Assembly: GCA_041645495.1 (NCBI GenBank)
Contig: JBAZPZ010000037.1
Span: forward strand, 1 to 18,381
DNA: 18,381 nt
Source: 0-14-0-20-45-22 sp041645495
GTDB taxonomy: Bacteria > Fidelibacterota > UBA2242
Direction: 5' to 3'
Below the pieces are notes generated by a model, which saw only the letters and a program-made list of their open reading frames with translations, was not told where the DNA came from and ran no database searches. Position 1 is the first letter of the stretch. Each line of letters opens with the position of its first letter. A program made the position numbers and the translations under genes. Shown here piece by piece: positions 6,202 through 14,584 of this stretch.

Positions 6202-7173
6202 CTATTTCGCAAAGACCTCGCGCACGAAATCGACATCCGCTTTCGTTAGTGGCCGATTCCAGCCGGAAAGATTCGTTTCAACCTGTTCCAGATTTCTGAA
6301 TCCGGGAATGACGGCGGCAACCACTTCGTGGCTGAGTATAAATTGAAGCGCAAACCGGCTGAGTTCTGCAGACGTGCTTCCGAAGTGTGACTTGATTTTT
6401 TCCATTTTCGGTTCCAGCGCCGAAATGTTTTCCAGTGCGAAGAGCGGCGAGTGTTTTCGGTGATCGCCTTCGTCGAATTGCGGCGGATTCTTGGCGGAAT
6501 ATTTCCCCAGCAGAAGCCCTTGATTCAGCGGACTGAACGCGATGAAAGACAATTTTCGTTCTTCCATCAATTTCCGAACCGGCGAATCCGGGCGGATGAA
6601 TCGGTCGTCCATCGCGTGCGCAAAACTCTGCAAAACTGTCGGGTGAACTTTGGGAACGAGCCGCAGAAAATCTTTGTTGGCGTAGGCGGATTGGCCGATA
6701 AGCCGCAGTTTGCCTTCGTCTTTCAGCCGGTTCATCATCTCGACGGCATCGTCGAGATAGCGGTCGTTTTCTCCGAAATTGCCGTGATGAAAATAGTAAA
6801 TATCGACGTAATCGCGTCGAAGATTGACCAACGATTGTTCGAGTTGGTGCCGGATGTGTTGCGGCTCGTACGCATGTTCGGCGGTTCCGGGAAACCAGCC
6901 GACTTTGGTTGCGATGATGACATCTTTCGAGTGTTGACCGAGCGCGCGGGCGAGCATTCGCTCCGCTCTGCCGTTTCCATAAGCGTCTGCATTGTCGAAA
7001 TGATTGACGCCCTGCTCGATGGCGTAATTGATGGCGCGTGTCGCTTCGGCTTCATCGACGTTTGCCCAGCCGTTTGGATTGCCGTCGATCCAATTTAATC
7101 CGCCGATCGTCCAGCATCCGAGGCTGATTTCCGAGACGCGGATGTCCGAATCGCCGAGTCTTCTGTATTTCAT
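6202..7173 (-). CDS. Aldo/keto reductase family oxidoreductase
   Basis: This is a cytoplasmic NADPH-dependent (alpha/beta)8-barrel oxidoreductase of 323 residues, the usual family length. The catalytic tetrad is visible: D60 and Y65 in HFDNADAYG, K90 in IATKVG, and H129 in DIYYFHHG. The cofactor-binding end is represented by SFIAFSPLNQGLL and AVIPGFRNLEQVETN. The sequence is closest in style to the AKR groups that act on sugars or small aldehydes, but the substrate cannot be read from the sequence. AGGAG lies six bases before ATG 7173. The upstream side is occupied by the 9-bp repeat array, and a possible promoter draws its -35 from the first repeat unit. Confidence 0.92.
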   Translation of the reverse strand: MKYRRLGDSDIRVSEISLGCWTIGGLNWIDGNPNGWANVDEAEATRAINYAIEQGVNHFDNADAYGNGRAERMLARALGQHSKDVIIATKVGWFPGTAEHAYEPQHIRHQLEQSLVNLRRDYVDIYYFHHGNFGENDRYLDDAVEMMNRLKDEGKLRLIGQSAYANKDFLRLVPKVHPTVLQSFAHAMDDRFIRPDSPVRKLMEERKLSFIAFSPLNQGLLLGKYSAKNPPQFDEGDHRKHSPLFALENISALEPKMEKIKSHFGSTSAELSRFALQFILSHEVVAAVIPGFRNLEQVETNLSGWNRPLTKADVDFVREVFAK

Positions 7174-7202
7174 ATCAAACTCCTTTTTGTTGTCATTGAG
7201 GC

Positions 7203-7230
7203 ATTAAAGATCCATAATCTACCTAATCAA
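7203..7230 (-). promoter_or_regulatory. Possible promoter of the aldo/keto reductase, -35 inside the repeat array
   Basis: On the minus strand TTGATT (7230-7225), which is part of the first 9-bp repeat unit, is followed after 16 bases by TTTAAT (7208-7203, five of six matches). Transcription would start about 25 bases upstream of ATG 7173. Every repeat unit with the CAA triplet contains the same TTGATT hexamer, so the -35 match is not specific; the -10 is the more informative half. Confidence 0.3.
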
Positions 7231-7662
7231 CCTAATTGCCCTAATCAACCTAATTGCCCTAATTAACCTAATTGCCCTAATCAACCTAATTGCCCTAATC
7301 TACCTAATCTACCCAATTTACCCACTCAACCTAATTGCCCTAATCAACCTAATCAACCCAATCTACCCAATCTACCTAATAAACCTAATTGCCCTAATCA
7401 ACCTAATCTACCCAATCTACCCAATCTACCTAATAAACCTAATTGCCCTAATCAACCTAATTGCCCTAATCAACCTAATCTACCCAATCAACCTAATCAA
7501 CCTAATCAACCTAATTGCCCTAATCAACCTAATTGCCCTAATCAACCTAATCTACCCAATCTACCCAATCTACCTAATCAACCTAATTGCCCTAATCAAC
7601 CTAATCAACCTAATTAACCTAATCAACCTAATTAACCTAATCTACCCAATCTACCCACTCAA
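7222..7662. repeat. 49 tandem 9-bp units: near-constant hexamer plus variable triplet
   Basis: The 441 bases divide into exactly 49 nonamers with no phase slip. The first six bases are CCTAAT in 38 units, CCCAAT in nine and CCCACT in two. The last three vary among CAA (19), CTA (13), TGC (11), TAA (3), AAA (2) and TTA (1). A higher-order 54-bp period is visible: units 13-18 (7330-7383) and 19-24 (7384-7437) differ at two bases. The array fills the gap between the ATPase and the aldo/keto reductase, and its last unit contains the ATPase stop codon. No long frame crosses it, because TAA units close the one frame that would read Pro-Asn-X, and there is no unique spacer, so it is neither coding nor CRISPR. 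Transcribed with the minus-strand genes, the RNA would be rich in GGUUGAUUAGG. Confidence 0.95.
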
Positions 7663-9893
7663 CCATCTTTTCCCGTTTTCCGGATTTCCGGAACGAAATT
7701 TTTCAGCATCAGCGAGAGCGAAATGACCGTCACGGAACTCAGCGCCATTGCCGCGCCGCCCAGTTCGGGACGGAAAGTGATTCCGAACAGCGGCGTCAGA
7801 ATGCCTGCGGCGACAGGAACGAGCGCAACGTTGTAGGCAAATGCCCAGAATAGATTTTGCCGGATTTTCGACATGACTTTCCGGCTCAACTGCAGAGCGG
7901 CGACGATGTTTGTCAGATCGTTTTTCATCAAAACGATGTCGGCGCTTTCCATGGCAATGTCCGTTCCGGAACCGATGGCGATGCCGACGTCGGATTGCGC
8001 CAGAGCAGGCGCGTCGTTGATTCCGTCGCCGACAAACGCTATAACTTCGCCGTTTTTCTGCAACCGTTTCACTTCGGCGGCTTTACCCTGCGGCAAAACT
8101 TCCGCTAAAATGCGTTCGATACCGGCTTTTTGCGCGATGGCTTTTGCCGCCCGCGCATTGTCGCCCGTGATTAAGGCAACCGACCGTCCGGATTTTTGAA
8201 GATTTTCTACGGTTCGGATGGCCGACGGCTGAATTTGGTCGGCAATGGCAATAATTCCTTTTGCCTCTCCGTCGATCGCGACAACGATGACCGTTTTGCC
8301 TTCGCCGTTGAATCGGTCGATTTGCGAGATAAAATCGTCGGATAGAACGATCTGGTTTTCTTCAAGAAATTTTGCGTTTCCGAGGACAATTTTCCGGTCG
8401 CCGATTCTCGCCAGAACGCCTTTTCCGCCGACGGATTCGAATGCGTCGGTTTGTTGAATCGTGATACCGAGCGAGTCGGCGTATTTCACGACGGCTGAGG
8501 CGAGCGGATGTTCGGAGTTCTTCTCGACGCCGGCGGCAATTGCGATAAATTCCGTCGCGCTCATCTTTGGTGAAAAAACGTCCGCGACTTCGGGTTCGCC
8601 GATGGTTAACGTGCCGGTTTTATCGAAAACAACGGTGGTGACGTGGTCGGCGATTTCCAGCGTCGAGCCGTTTTTGATCAGAATTCCAAGTTCGGCGCCG
8701 CGTCCGATGCCGACCGTGACGGCTGTCGGCGTCGCCAATCCGAGTGCGCACGGGCAGGCAATCACTAAGATCGAAATGAGCGTCGTCAGCGAAAACAGCA
8801 ACGTTTCGCCGATGATGAAATACCAGACCAGAAAAGCGATTGTAGCAATTGTCAATATCGTTGGAATGAACCAGGCGACCGCTTTGTCAGCCAATTGCTG
8901 AACCGGCGGTTTCGAACCTTGCGCCTGTTCGACCATGCGAATAATTTGAGCGAGAACCGTGTCTTTGCCGATTTTTGTCGCGGTGAATTTCAGGACGCCG
9001 TTTTGGTTGATCGTGCCGCCGATTACCGAATCGCCTTCTTGTTTAAAAATCGGTGTCGGTTCGCCGGAAATCATGGATTCATCGACGTAACTTTCACCGC
9101 TCAGAACTTCGCCGTCAACGGGAATTTTTTCGCCCGGCTTGACGACAACGACATCGCCGATTTGAACCGATTCGATGGCAATTTCCATTTCGACATCATT
9201 CCGGATGACTGTAGCCGTTTTCGGTTGAAGTCCCATCAGCCGTTTGATCGACGCGGACGTTTTGCCTTTCGCTTTCGATTCCAAGTATCGGCCGATTGTC
9301 AGAAACGTCGCCAGAAAAATCGCGGTTTCATAGAACATGAACTCGTGGGTTAGAATGATTTCAAAAGTCCCGAAAACGCTGGCAACAAACGCGACGCCGA
9401 TGCCCATTGCGTACATCACGTCCATGTTCAGACTGCGGTTTTTCAGCGAGACAAAAGCGGCACGGAAAATCGGCAAACTGAGGAAGAAAAATACCGGCGT
9501 CGAAATCACCAATTGAAGGTAATGAATGGAAATCGGGAAATGTATATGAACGAACATCGGAATCATCAAAAGCGTTCCGGCGATCAAACCGGTCCAAATG
9601 CGAACTTTCTTGAGTCGCAGGTCTTTTACGAGGCTCTCTTCAACCGTTTTTTCCGTCTCATCGCCTTCAGCGCCGAGATACAGGTAACCGGACGATTCGA
9701 TGGCTTTTTTGACTTGGGTTAAATCGAAGCGGTCGTCTCGATAGCCGATCGTCGCTTTTTCGGTGGCAAGATTGACACTCGCCTCGCTGACGCCGTCGAG
9801 CCGGCTGAGGACGTTTTCGACGGTCTTGACGCACATGGCGCAGGTCATTCCGCCAATTTTTAACGTCGCATATTTCACTTGTTCGTTTTTCAT
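7659..9893 (-). CDS. copA: Copper-transporting P1B-type ATPase
   Basis: The 744-residue inner-membrane pump should export Cu(I) (or Ag+) from the cytoplasm using ATP. It has one N-terminal heavy-metal-associated domain with GMTCAMC (C18, C21), eight membrane segments, the actuator SGEPTP (276-281), the metal-site CPC (380-382), phosphorylation site DKTGT (D424), the HP dipeptide (462-463) and hinge GDGINDAP (622-629). YN (687-688) and MALSS (716-720) in the last two helices are the Cu(I)-specific residues of subgroup 1B-1. One metal-binding domain is normal for bacteria. The stop TGA (7661-7659) lies inside the last unit of the 9-bp array, so the final residues may be shaped by the repeat. 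No copper-sensing regulator or chaperone gene is beside it, and no CueR-type promoter was recognised. It is divergent from the UbiA-family gene. Confidence 0.96.
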   Translation of the reverse strand: MKNEQVKYATLKIGGMTCAMCVKTVENVLSRLDGVSEASVNLATEKATIGYRDDRFDLTQVKKAIESSGYLYLGAEGDETEKTVEESLVKDLRLKKVRIWTGLIAGTLLMIPMFVHIHFPISIHYLQLVISTPVFFFLSLPIFRAAFVSLKNRSLNMDVMYAMGIGVAFVASVFGTFEIILTHEFMFYETAIFLATFLTIGRYLESKAKGKTSASIKRLMGLQPKTATVIRNDVEMEIAIESVQIGDVVVVKPGEKIPVDGEVLSGESYVDESMISGEPTPIFKQEGDSVIGGTINQNGVLKFTATKIGKDTVLAQIIRMVEQAQGSKPPVQQLADKAVAWFIPTILTIATIAFLVWYFIIGETLLFSLTTLISILVIACPCALGLATPTAVTVGIGRGAELGILIKNGSTLEIADHVTTVVFDKTGTLTIGEPEVADVFSPKMSATEFIAIAAGVEKNSEHPLASAVVKYADSLGITIQQTDAFESVGGKGVLARIGDRKIVLGNAKFLEENQIVLSDDFISQIDRFNGEGKTVIVVAIDGEAKGIIAIADQIQPSAIRTVENLQKSGRSVALITGDNARAAKAIAQKAGIERILAEVLPQGKAAEVKRLQKNGEVIAFVGDGINDAPALAQSDVGIAIGSGTDIAMESADIVLMKNDLTNIVAALQLSRKVMSKIRQNLFWAFAYNVALVPVAAGILTPLFGITFRPELGGAAMALSSVTVISLSLMLKNFVPEIRKTGKDG

Positions 9894-10021
9894 GGCGATT
9901 CCAAAATAGAATAAAATTAGAAATCAATCAAGCATTTGATACGCAACCGGATAATTTGTTACAGAGATCGATCCGGAACGTTCAAGTTGACAAACAAGGC
10001 CCATGCTGATTGAAACAGTTC

Positions 10022-10050
10022 TTGTTTATTTCGGCTCCGGTAAATAGACT
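10022..10050 (+). promoter_or_regulatory. Weak candidate promoter of the UbiA-family gene
   Basis: TTGTTT (10022-10027) and TAGACT (10045-10050) are separated by 17 bases and would start transcription about 28 bases before ATG 10085. Both hexamers are poor matches. A perfect TTGACA exists at 9987-9992 but has no -10 at the right distance. The spacing is the only strong point. Confidence 0.2.
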
Positions 10051-10084
10051 ATCCGGTATTTTTTTCAATGGAGATTGATTTATC

Positions 10085-10981
10085 ATGAGAGTGAAATTTC
10101 GTGCATTTTTGGATTTAACGCGCGCTCACTTTGTGCCGGTATGGCCGCTGTTGTTTACGGCGGGATATTTGCTTGCCGTTGAAAATTACGGACAATTTTC
10201 GTGGACGGCATTGATTCACGTAGCGCTGATTGGTCTGTTTGGATTCGAAGCGGGAATGATTCTGAACGACGTTATCGACCATAAAATTGACGAGCGCGAT
10301 GTGGAATTCGATAAACTAACAAAATACTGGAGACCGTTCGGTCAGCGTCCGATTCCGGCCGGATTGATTTCCTTTAAAACCGCCGTTTTCATCGATGCTC
10401 TGTTTTTTCTGACGACATTTATTCTGATCATGGCTCTGCCCCGACCGAACCGCTGGTACGTGCTGGCGATGATGCCGGTTTGTTATTCTCTCGAATCGTT
10501 CTATAACTTGAAAAAACGCAGAGAACGTTTGCCGCTGGCACAATTGATTGGAAGAATCGATTTCGCACTGTTTCCCGTTGTCGGCTATCTGACGGTCGGC
10601 GTCTGGGACATTCGCGCGACTCTTTTCTTTCTGTTTTTCTATCCATTGGCTCTTGCGCATCTCGGTGTTAACGATCTGGTGGATATTGTCAACGACCGCG
10701 AGCGAAAGGTCAACACGGTCACGACGATGTACGGCATCGATGGAACGATCAAATGGATCGGCGTCGCAACGGCGGTTCATCTGATCATGGCTATCGTGTT
10801 TGCCAGTTCGCTGGGAGCGATTGTGCGATATGGATTTTTAATTGGATTCGCGCTGATCTCCATTGCCAACGGTCTGATCATAACCGAAAAAACGCCTGCT
10901 TCGGCGTTGAAAGCATTGCCGCTGGTTCATGCGGCGATGCTCGTCTATATCGTTTCGATCATTTTGGACGTCGCTTTTTAA
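10085..10981 (+). CDS. UbiA-superfamily prenyltransferase
   Basis: UbiA-type enzymes are integral membrane proteins that join a polyprenyl chain to an acceptor such as a quinone or haem ring precursor or glycerol phosphate. The 298-residue protein has about eight or nine hydrophobic segments and both aspartate-rich, magnesium-diphosphate-binding motifs: NDVIDHKID (N61, D62, D65, D69) and DLVDIVND (D197, D200, D204). The conserved RPIPAG (88-93) follows the first motif, as expected. GGAG lies ten bases before ATG 10085. The acceptor cannot be told: no other quinone, menaquinone, haem or lipid biosynthesis gene is nearby. It is convergent with the large outer-membrane protein gene, with a 56-base gap. 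Confidence 0.88.
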   Translation: MRVKFRAFLDLTRAHFVPVWPLLFTAGYLLAVENYGQFSWTALIHVALIGLFGFEAGMILNDVIDHKIDERDVEFDKLTKYWRPFGQRPIPAGLISFKTAVFIDALFFLTTFILIMALPRPNRWYVLAMMPVCYSLESFYNLKKRRERLPLAQLIGRIDFALFPVVGYLTVGVWDIRATLFFLFFYPLALAHLGVNDLVDIVNDRERKVNTVTTMYGIDGTIKWIGVATAVHLIMAIVFASSLGAIVRYGFLIGFALISIANGLIITEKTPASALKALPLVHAAMLVYIVSIILDVAF

Positions 10982-10983
10982 CG

Positions 10984-11014
10984 ACCGGAAAAGTCGGAAT
11001 AGTTACTTTCCGGT
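10984..11014. terminator. Possible bidirectional terminator hairpin between convergent genes
   Basis: ACCGGAAAAGT (10984-10994) pairs with ACTTTCCGGT (11005-11014), ten base pairs with one bulged A, around a ten-base loop. It occupies the 56-base gap between the UbiA-family gene and the convergent outer-membrane protein gene. No T-run follows on either side, so termination is inferred mainly from position. Confidence 0.4.
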
Positions 11015-11037
11015 GACAGAAGATTGTCTGGCTTTGA

Positions 11038-13839
11038 CTATTCGCCGAAGATAAAATCCACGCGCCAATTCTTTTCATCGAATCGATAAGAAAAGCGTGT
11101 ACCCAGACTGATCGACACCACAAGCAGATCGAAAAAGTGGCAATCGTTCCAGATTTCAAATCCGGCGGAAGTGTAATTTTTTTGCACGGCGTCCATTTCG
11201 CCTCTGCCGATGTCGATAAAACCGGTTGCGCGAATTCGCTTCAGATAAAACAGACTTCCAAGTGCAAAATCGGGATAAAAGAGCGGCAAGGAATATGTCA
11301 GCGCACCATGGTACAGGCGGTCGCAATCTACGACTTCATAACCTCTCGGAAACTGGATCGAACTGGCAAAACGGTAGTTGTCGGCTGATTGAACTTCGAG
11401 CGCGGCGGTGGCGCCAAGGCTGTGATGTTTCGCTAAACCGGGGAAGCGGAAAGTCGCCGTTGCACTTCCAATGCTCGCCCGAAAGTCGGAATTGAATGAC
11501 GTATGCGAAGCCGACAACGAACCGGCAAATGCGTGGCGAGGATAAATGTCGCGCGGTGCAGGCGTATCGTACCGGCTGTAAGCCGTCTGAAACGAAACGG
11601 GCATGACCTTGCCGTCTAATTGTGAATCTGCGTTTTCCCGATGGTTCACGCTCAGGTATGATAAAGTAGAACCGAGTTCCAGAGATGTGTTATGATAACC
11701 GATGGACAGATCGAGCGGAATGCGGAAGCCGAGGGAAAAGCCGCGCTCATTCCAATAATCATTTTCGATTTCATTGTCATCCGTTATCGTCGAGACACGG
11801 TCGCCGTACCGGAAACCGGCGTCGATGATCGGAAAGAAACCGGCATAGCTGACGTTTGCCTCGTAGCCGACGGATTTTTCGTTGGCGTTGTAGGTCATTC
11901 CCAGCATGGCAGCGGTCGTGTTGAGCAAATCGTTCGACATCACGCCGAAAGTCGAAGCGACAGAAGAGGGGAAAAAATACCAGGTGTGAATATTCAGCGC
12001 ATGCGACAATGGACGATAATCGTGGATTTCATATCGATTCTTCGGAAGTTTTTCTTCGCTGAAGAAACCGGCGCCTTGTTCCTGAGCGATCATCGGTTCG
12101 GAATAATTCAAAAGATTCCGGGAAACGGCGGAAAGCGGTTTCCAGTTCGATGAATCCAGCGACATCTCGGCGATAGAATAGCCTTTCACATTATAATCGG
12201 AGAATAGAATTTGTTTTCCATCAGGCGAAACGCATGGATAAAATGCGCCGAACTTCCGGGAAGAAATCTGGAACCGGTCGTGACTGACCGTATCGACGGC
12301 ATAAAGATTATCGATTCCTGAATAAGGCGATTCATAAAGGATATATTTTTCGTAAAAAACCGGATGTTGAATATTTTCGAACGATTCCGGAAGAATGTCG
12401 GATGTCTCGCCGGTTTCCAGCGATAGAACACTCAGAGCGAGGCCTTGAAACTGTTGTCGTGTGAGGACGATTTGCTTACCGTCGCGCGAAAATGACGGAT
12501 TTCTGTAGAAGTAATTTTCCGGATTCGGGAATCGCCGGAGTATTTGACCCGTCTTCGCGTCCAGTAAAACTATTACGCAGTGCCGGGTGGAGTCGAATTC
12601 GATTGCCGCGATCCGGCGACCGTCCGGTGAGACCGCCGGCGAGAAATATTTCCCTTTTTCTGTAATCATCGAGTATTGTCGTGTGTTCAAATCAAATGTG
12701 TAGATGTCGGAATACACATCATTTGCCCAGCGCGGATGTGGACCTTCCTCGCTCCAGGCGACGATATTCCCGCCGTAACTGGTTCTTCCGCTCGTTTCGA
12801 TCTGACAGATATTTTCTTCTCTGCCGTCGGGAAAAACAGCGACAAGCGTCGCGGGATCGGCCAATCCGTATTTGACGGCCAGAATCGATCCATCACCGCG
12901 ATAGACCGGATAAATATAATTTGTCCAAACCTCTGGAACTGTACCGGTGAGTATCGTCGCTTCAGTGATCGGCGTTTCCGCTAATTGTTTTTGCCAAAGC
13001 GACGTCAGGTCGTTCATCGCGGCGTCGTAAATTGCGCCGGTCTTTTTACCGGTGACTTTTTTTACCGATCGGGAAAACGCAAAAGGATTATAACTGCGTT
13101 TGGCTGTCAGATCGAGAATCCGGCTCCATGCGTCTCCGCCAAAATTCCTTCGGACGTATGTCGTCATGAAATAACCCAGCCGGTAGTGATTGGGATAATA
13201 ATCTTTGTAAGAACGCATGAAAGCTTTGTGATACGGTGTGCGGATTCCGGACAAAAGATTGGCGCGAATCTCCATGCCAAAAGAAGGCGCTCGTCCTCTG
13301 CCGGATTCAGTCAGGGCTGTTTCGACTCCGACGGCGTCTCCTTCGAAAAACCAGAACGGGACGGAGAAGAACTGCATCCCAAGCAAAGCGAGATTGCCGC
13401 CGAAAACGTATGCGATGCGATTGAATCCGCGGTTGTTTTTATCCATTTGAACCATGTGGCGTCCCTCATGAATCGCCAGTAGATCATAGAAATCGATCGG
13501 CAATCCAATCTCGTTATCCTGCCCTGGTGTTGCATACCATTCGCTTTTTTTAGGGATGAGATTGGCATAACCATTGGTCGCGGCGTTTCGACTGTTCAGA
13601 ACGATCGGCCATTTATCGGGCGTGGCATTCAGCGTTTTTCCGATTGACGGATAAAGATATTCCAGATTGTTCGCCACGCGCTCGGCGTCGGTCGATATTT
13701 CCGATGGAAAAATGATGCGGTAATGCGCCGTGTGAATGATTTTCCAATCGACTCCCGGCGCGAATTGATTGTTATCGATGATTTGAGCGAGAAGAATGAC
13801 AGGCGAGCAGATCAATGCCGCTATTACCGAACGATTCAT
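11038..13839 (-). CDS. Outer-membrane protein: HExxH metalloprotease-like domain, TolB-type propeller, C-terminal beta-barrel
   Basis: Three parts can be seen in 933 residues. After a signal peptide (1-18, ending LLAQ) comes a gluzincin-like domain with HEGRH (124-128) and a downstream PFWFFEGDAV, where E166 is the likely third zinc ligand, so the metal site looks complete. Next is a propeller of PD40/TolB-like blades, recognisable by FSPAVSPDGRRIA (399-411), PSFSRDGKQIV (448-458) and YPCVSPDGKQILF (534-546). From about 605 (YRPLSHALNIHTW) to the end is a run of amphipathic strands typical of a 14-16-stranded outer-membrane barrel. The active domains would face the periplasm or the surface. 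ATG 13839 is chosen rather than 13899 because it starts the signal peptide and because a good promoter (13909-13881) overlaps the longer start. Substrate and role are unknown. Confidence 0.85.
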   Translation of the reverse strand: MNRSVIAALICSPVILLAQIIDNNQFAPGVDWKIIHTAHYRIIFPSEISTDAERVANNLEYLYPSIGKTLNATPDKWPIVLNSRNAATNGYANLIPKKSEWYATPGQDNEIGLPIDFYDLLAIHEGRHMVQMDKNNRGFNRIAYVFGGNLALLGMQFFSVPFWFFEGDAVGVETALTESGRGRAPSFGMEIRANLLSGIRTPYHKAFMRSYKDYYPNHYRLGYFMTTYVRRNFGGDAWSRILDLTAKRSYNPFAFSRSVKKVTGKKTGAIYDAAMNDLTSLWQKQLAETPITEATILTGTVPEVWTNYIYPVYRGDGSILAVKYGLADPATLVAVFPDGREENICQIETSGRTSYGGNIVAWSEEGPHPRWANDVYSDIYTFDLNTRQYSMITEKGKYFSPAVSPDGRRIAAIEFDSTRHCVIVLLDAKTGQILRRFPNPENYFYRNPSFSRDGKQIVLTRQQFQGLALSVLSLETGETSDILPESFENIQHPVFYEKYILYESPYSGIDNLYAVDTVSHDRFQISSRKFGAFYPCVSPDGKQILFSDYNVKGYSIAEMSLDSSNWKPLSAVSRNLLNYSEPMIAQEQGAGFFSEEKLPKNRYEIHDYRPLSHALNIHTWYFFPSSVASTFGVMSNDLLNTTAAMLGMTYNANEKSVGYEANVSYAGFFPIIDAGFRYGDRVSTITDDNEIENDYWNERGFSLGFRIPLDLSIGYHNTSLELGSTLSYLSVNHRENADSQLDGKVMPVSFQTAYSRYDTPAPRDIYPRHAFAGSLSASHTSFNSDFRASIGSATATFRFPGLAKHHSLGATAALEVQSADNYRFASSIQFPRGYEVVDCDRLYHGALTYSLPLFYPDFALGSLFYLKRIRATGFIDIGRGEMDAVQKNYTSAGFEIWNDCHFFDLLVVSISLGTRFSYRFDEKNWRVDFIFGE

Positions 13840-13880
13840 TTGTCTTTTTTCCCTTCGTTGAATGGGTCGAACATCACCGG

Positions 13881-13909
13881 AATTTAAACCGATTTCCATT
13901 CGCTTTCAA
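13881..13909 (-). promoter_or_regulatory. Promoter of the protease-propeller-barrel gene
   Basis: TTGAAA (13909-13904) and TAAATT (13886-13881) are exactly 17 bases apart on the minus strand. Transcription would begin near 13874, about 35 bases before ATG 13839. This decides the start codon, because the alternative ATG at 13899 lies upstream of the -10. Confidence 0.6.
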
Positions 13910-13978
13910 ACGATTCGTCGCCGCGGCGTTTTTTGCTGATGAAATTTTTGGATCGCGGCTAGTGGTTACCGATCGGAC

Positions 13979-14164
13979 TTATGTCCCCGCGCCGAAGTTC
14001 GTTTTAATGGCAAAAATTCCGAACAAAACCATGAACCTGCCAAAACATTGCGGACATTCGTAATATCGGGTAAAAATCAGAAATCGCATCCAGATCGGGC
14101 GCGGAATCCGCCGAACCTCTTCCGATTGACAATAGGGACACCAGTCGCCACGATTCATCTGCAT
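13979..14164 (-). CDS. Small zinc-ribbon protein of unknown function
   Basis: A 61-residue protein with two CxxC pairs, CPYC (C9/C12) and CPQC (C37/C40), separated by a basic stretch (RRIPRP) and a hydrophobic one, then a hydrophobic tail (MVLFGIFAI). Short proteins of this build, reading C-P-x-C, RR, a hydrophobic linker and C-x-x-C, are widespread but uncharacterised; they probably bind one zinc ion. The gene begins 25 bases after the lipoprotein gene on the same strand and is likely co-transcribed from the promoter at 14702. The start may be ATG 14164 or ATG 14158; neither has a clear ribosome binding site. Because it is short, it could also be a chance frame, but the paired CxxC spacing argues against that. 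Confidence 0.5.
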   Translation of the reverse strand: MQMNRGDWCPYCQSEEVRRIPRPIWMRFLIFTRYYECPQCFGRFMVLFGIFAIKTNFGAGT

Positions 14165-14188
14165 ATCGTCTATTCGTCTCCCGGTTTG

Positions 14189-14584
14189 CTAAATATCGAC
14201 GCCGACGAGAATGGAAAAGACGCGATGTTTGACGTTGTCCATACTTTCGGATTTTTGATGAAACGGCGTAATTCCAAGGTCGTACCGCACTTCGCCGACC
14301 AAATAATGTCCCATCAGGGGATAATCGAGTCCGGCGCCTAAGATCAGTCCAAGATTTATAAATTTCGCATGTCCCATATCGCCTTCATCCTCGACCGTTC
14401 CCGAACCGGTAAGGCTTGCCCATTGCTGATGCGCCTGAGTGTAACTGAAATTTTTCTCGGCATAACCGAGTTTTTCCTTCTCCGGTTTTTCCGGAAAACC
14501 ATTGACGGTCGGCAACGTCGAACCGCATCCGGTTAATAACACACAAATAATCAGAACAAAAACCAGGGTCAAATACTTTTTCAT
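14189..14584 (-). CDS. Lipoprotein whose C-terminus matches the last strands of an outer-membrane barrel; probably internally deleted
   Basis: The start is clear: AAGGAGG seven bases before ATG 14584, then a lipoprotein signal with lipobox LLTGC (Cys20). Residues 21-70 are polar. From 75 to 131 the sequence (INLGLILGAGLDYPL, EVRYDLGI, HRVFSILVGVDI) looks like the last three or four strands of a PorT/OmpA-like outer-membrane beta-barrel. Such barrels normally need eight strands and about 200 residues, so one reading is that a deletion joined a lipoprotein leader to a barrel 3' end. The other is an oligomeric mini-barrel. The frame is intact and the promoter and ribosome binding site are strong, so it is probably expressed. 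It heads a likely two-gene unit with the small zinc-ribbon gene. Confidence 0.65.
   Translation of the reverse strand: MKKYLTLVFVLIICVLLTGCGSTLPTVNGFPEKPEKEKLGYAEKNFSYTQAHQQWASLTGSGTVEDEGDMGHAKFINLGLILGAGLDYPLMGHYLVGEVRYDLGITPFHQKSESMDNVKHRVFSILVGVDI

Noticed and set aside
6451..7098. 215-codon frame on the plus strand opposite the aldo/keto reductase
   Set aside because: Antisense shadow; the other strand carries an intact catalytic tetrad and a good ribosome binding site.
7222..7662. The repeat array as a CRISPR array or telomere-like sequence
   Set aside because: Units are 9 bp with no unique spacers and no cas genes nearby, so it is not CRISPR. CCTAAT resembles the CCCTAA telomere repeat only by chance; the period is nine and the site is internal.
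7212..7662. The repeat array as a coding region for a Pro-Asn-X repeat protein
   Set aside because: One frame reads PNQ/PNC/PNL, but TAA triplets in three units close it, and there is no start codon or ribosome binding site.
9903..9931. TTGATT/TATTTT pair as the copper ATPase promoter
   Set aside because: The start of transcription would fall about three bases before the ATG, leaving no room for a ribosome binding site, and both hexamers are weak.
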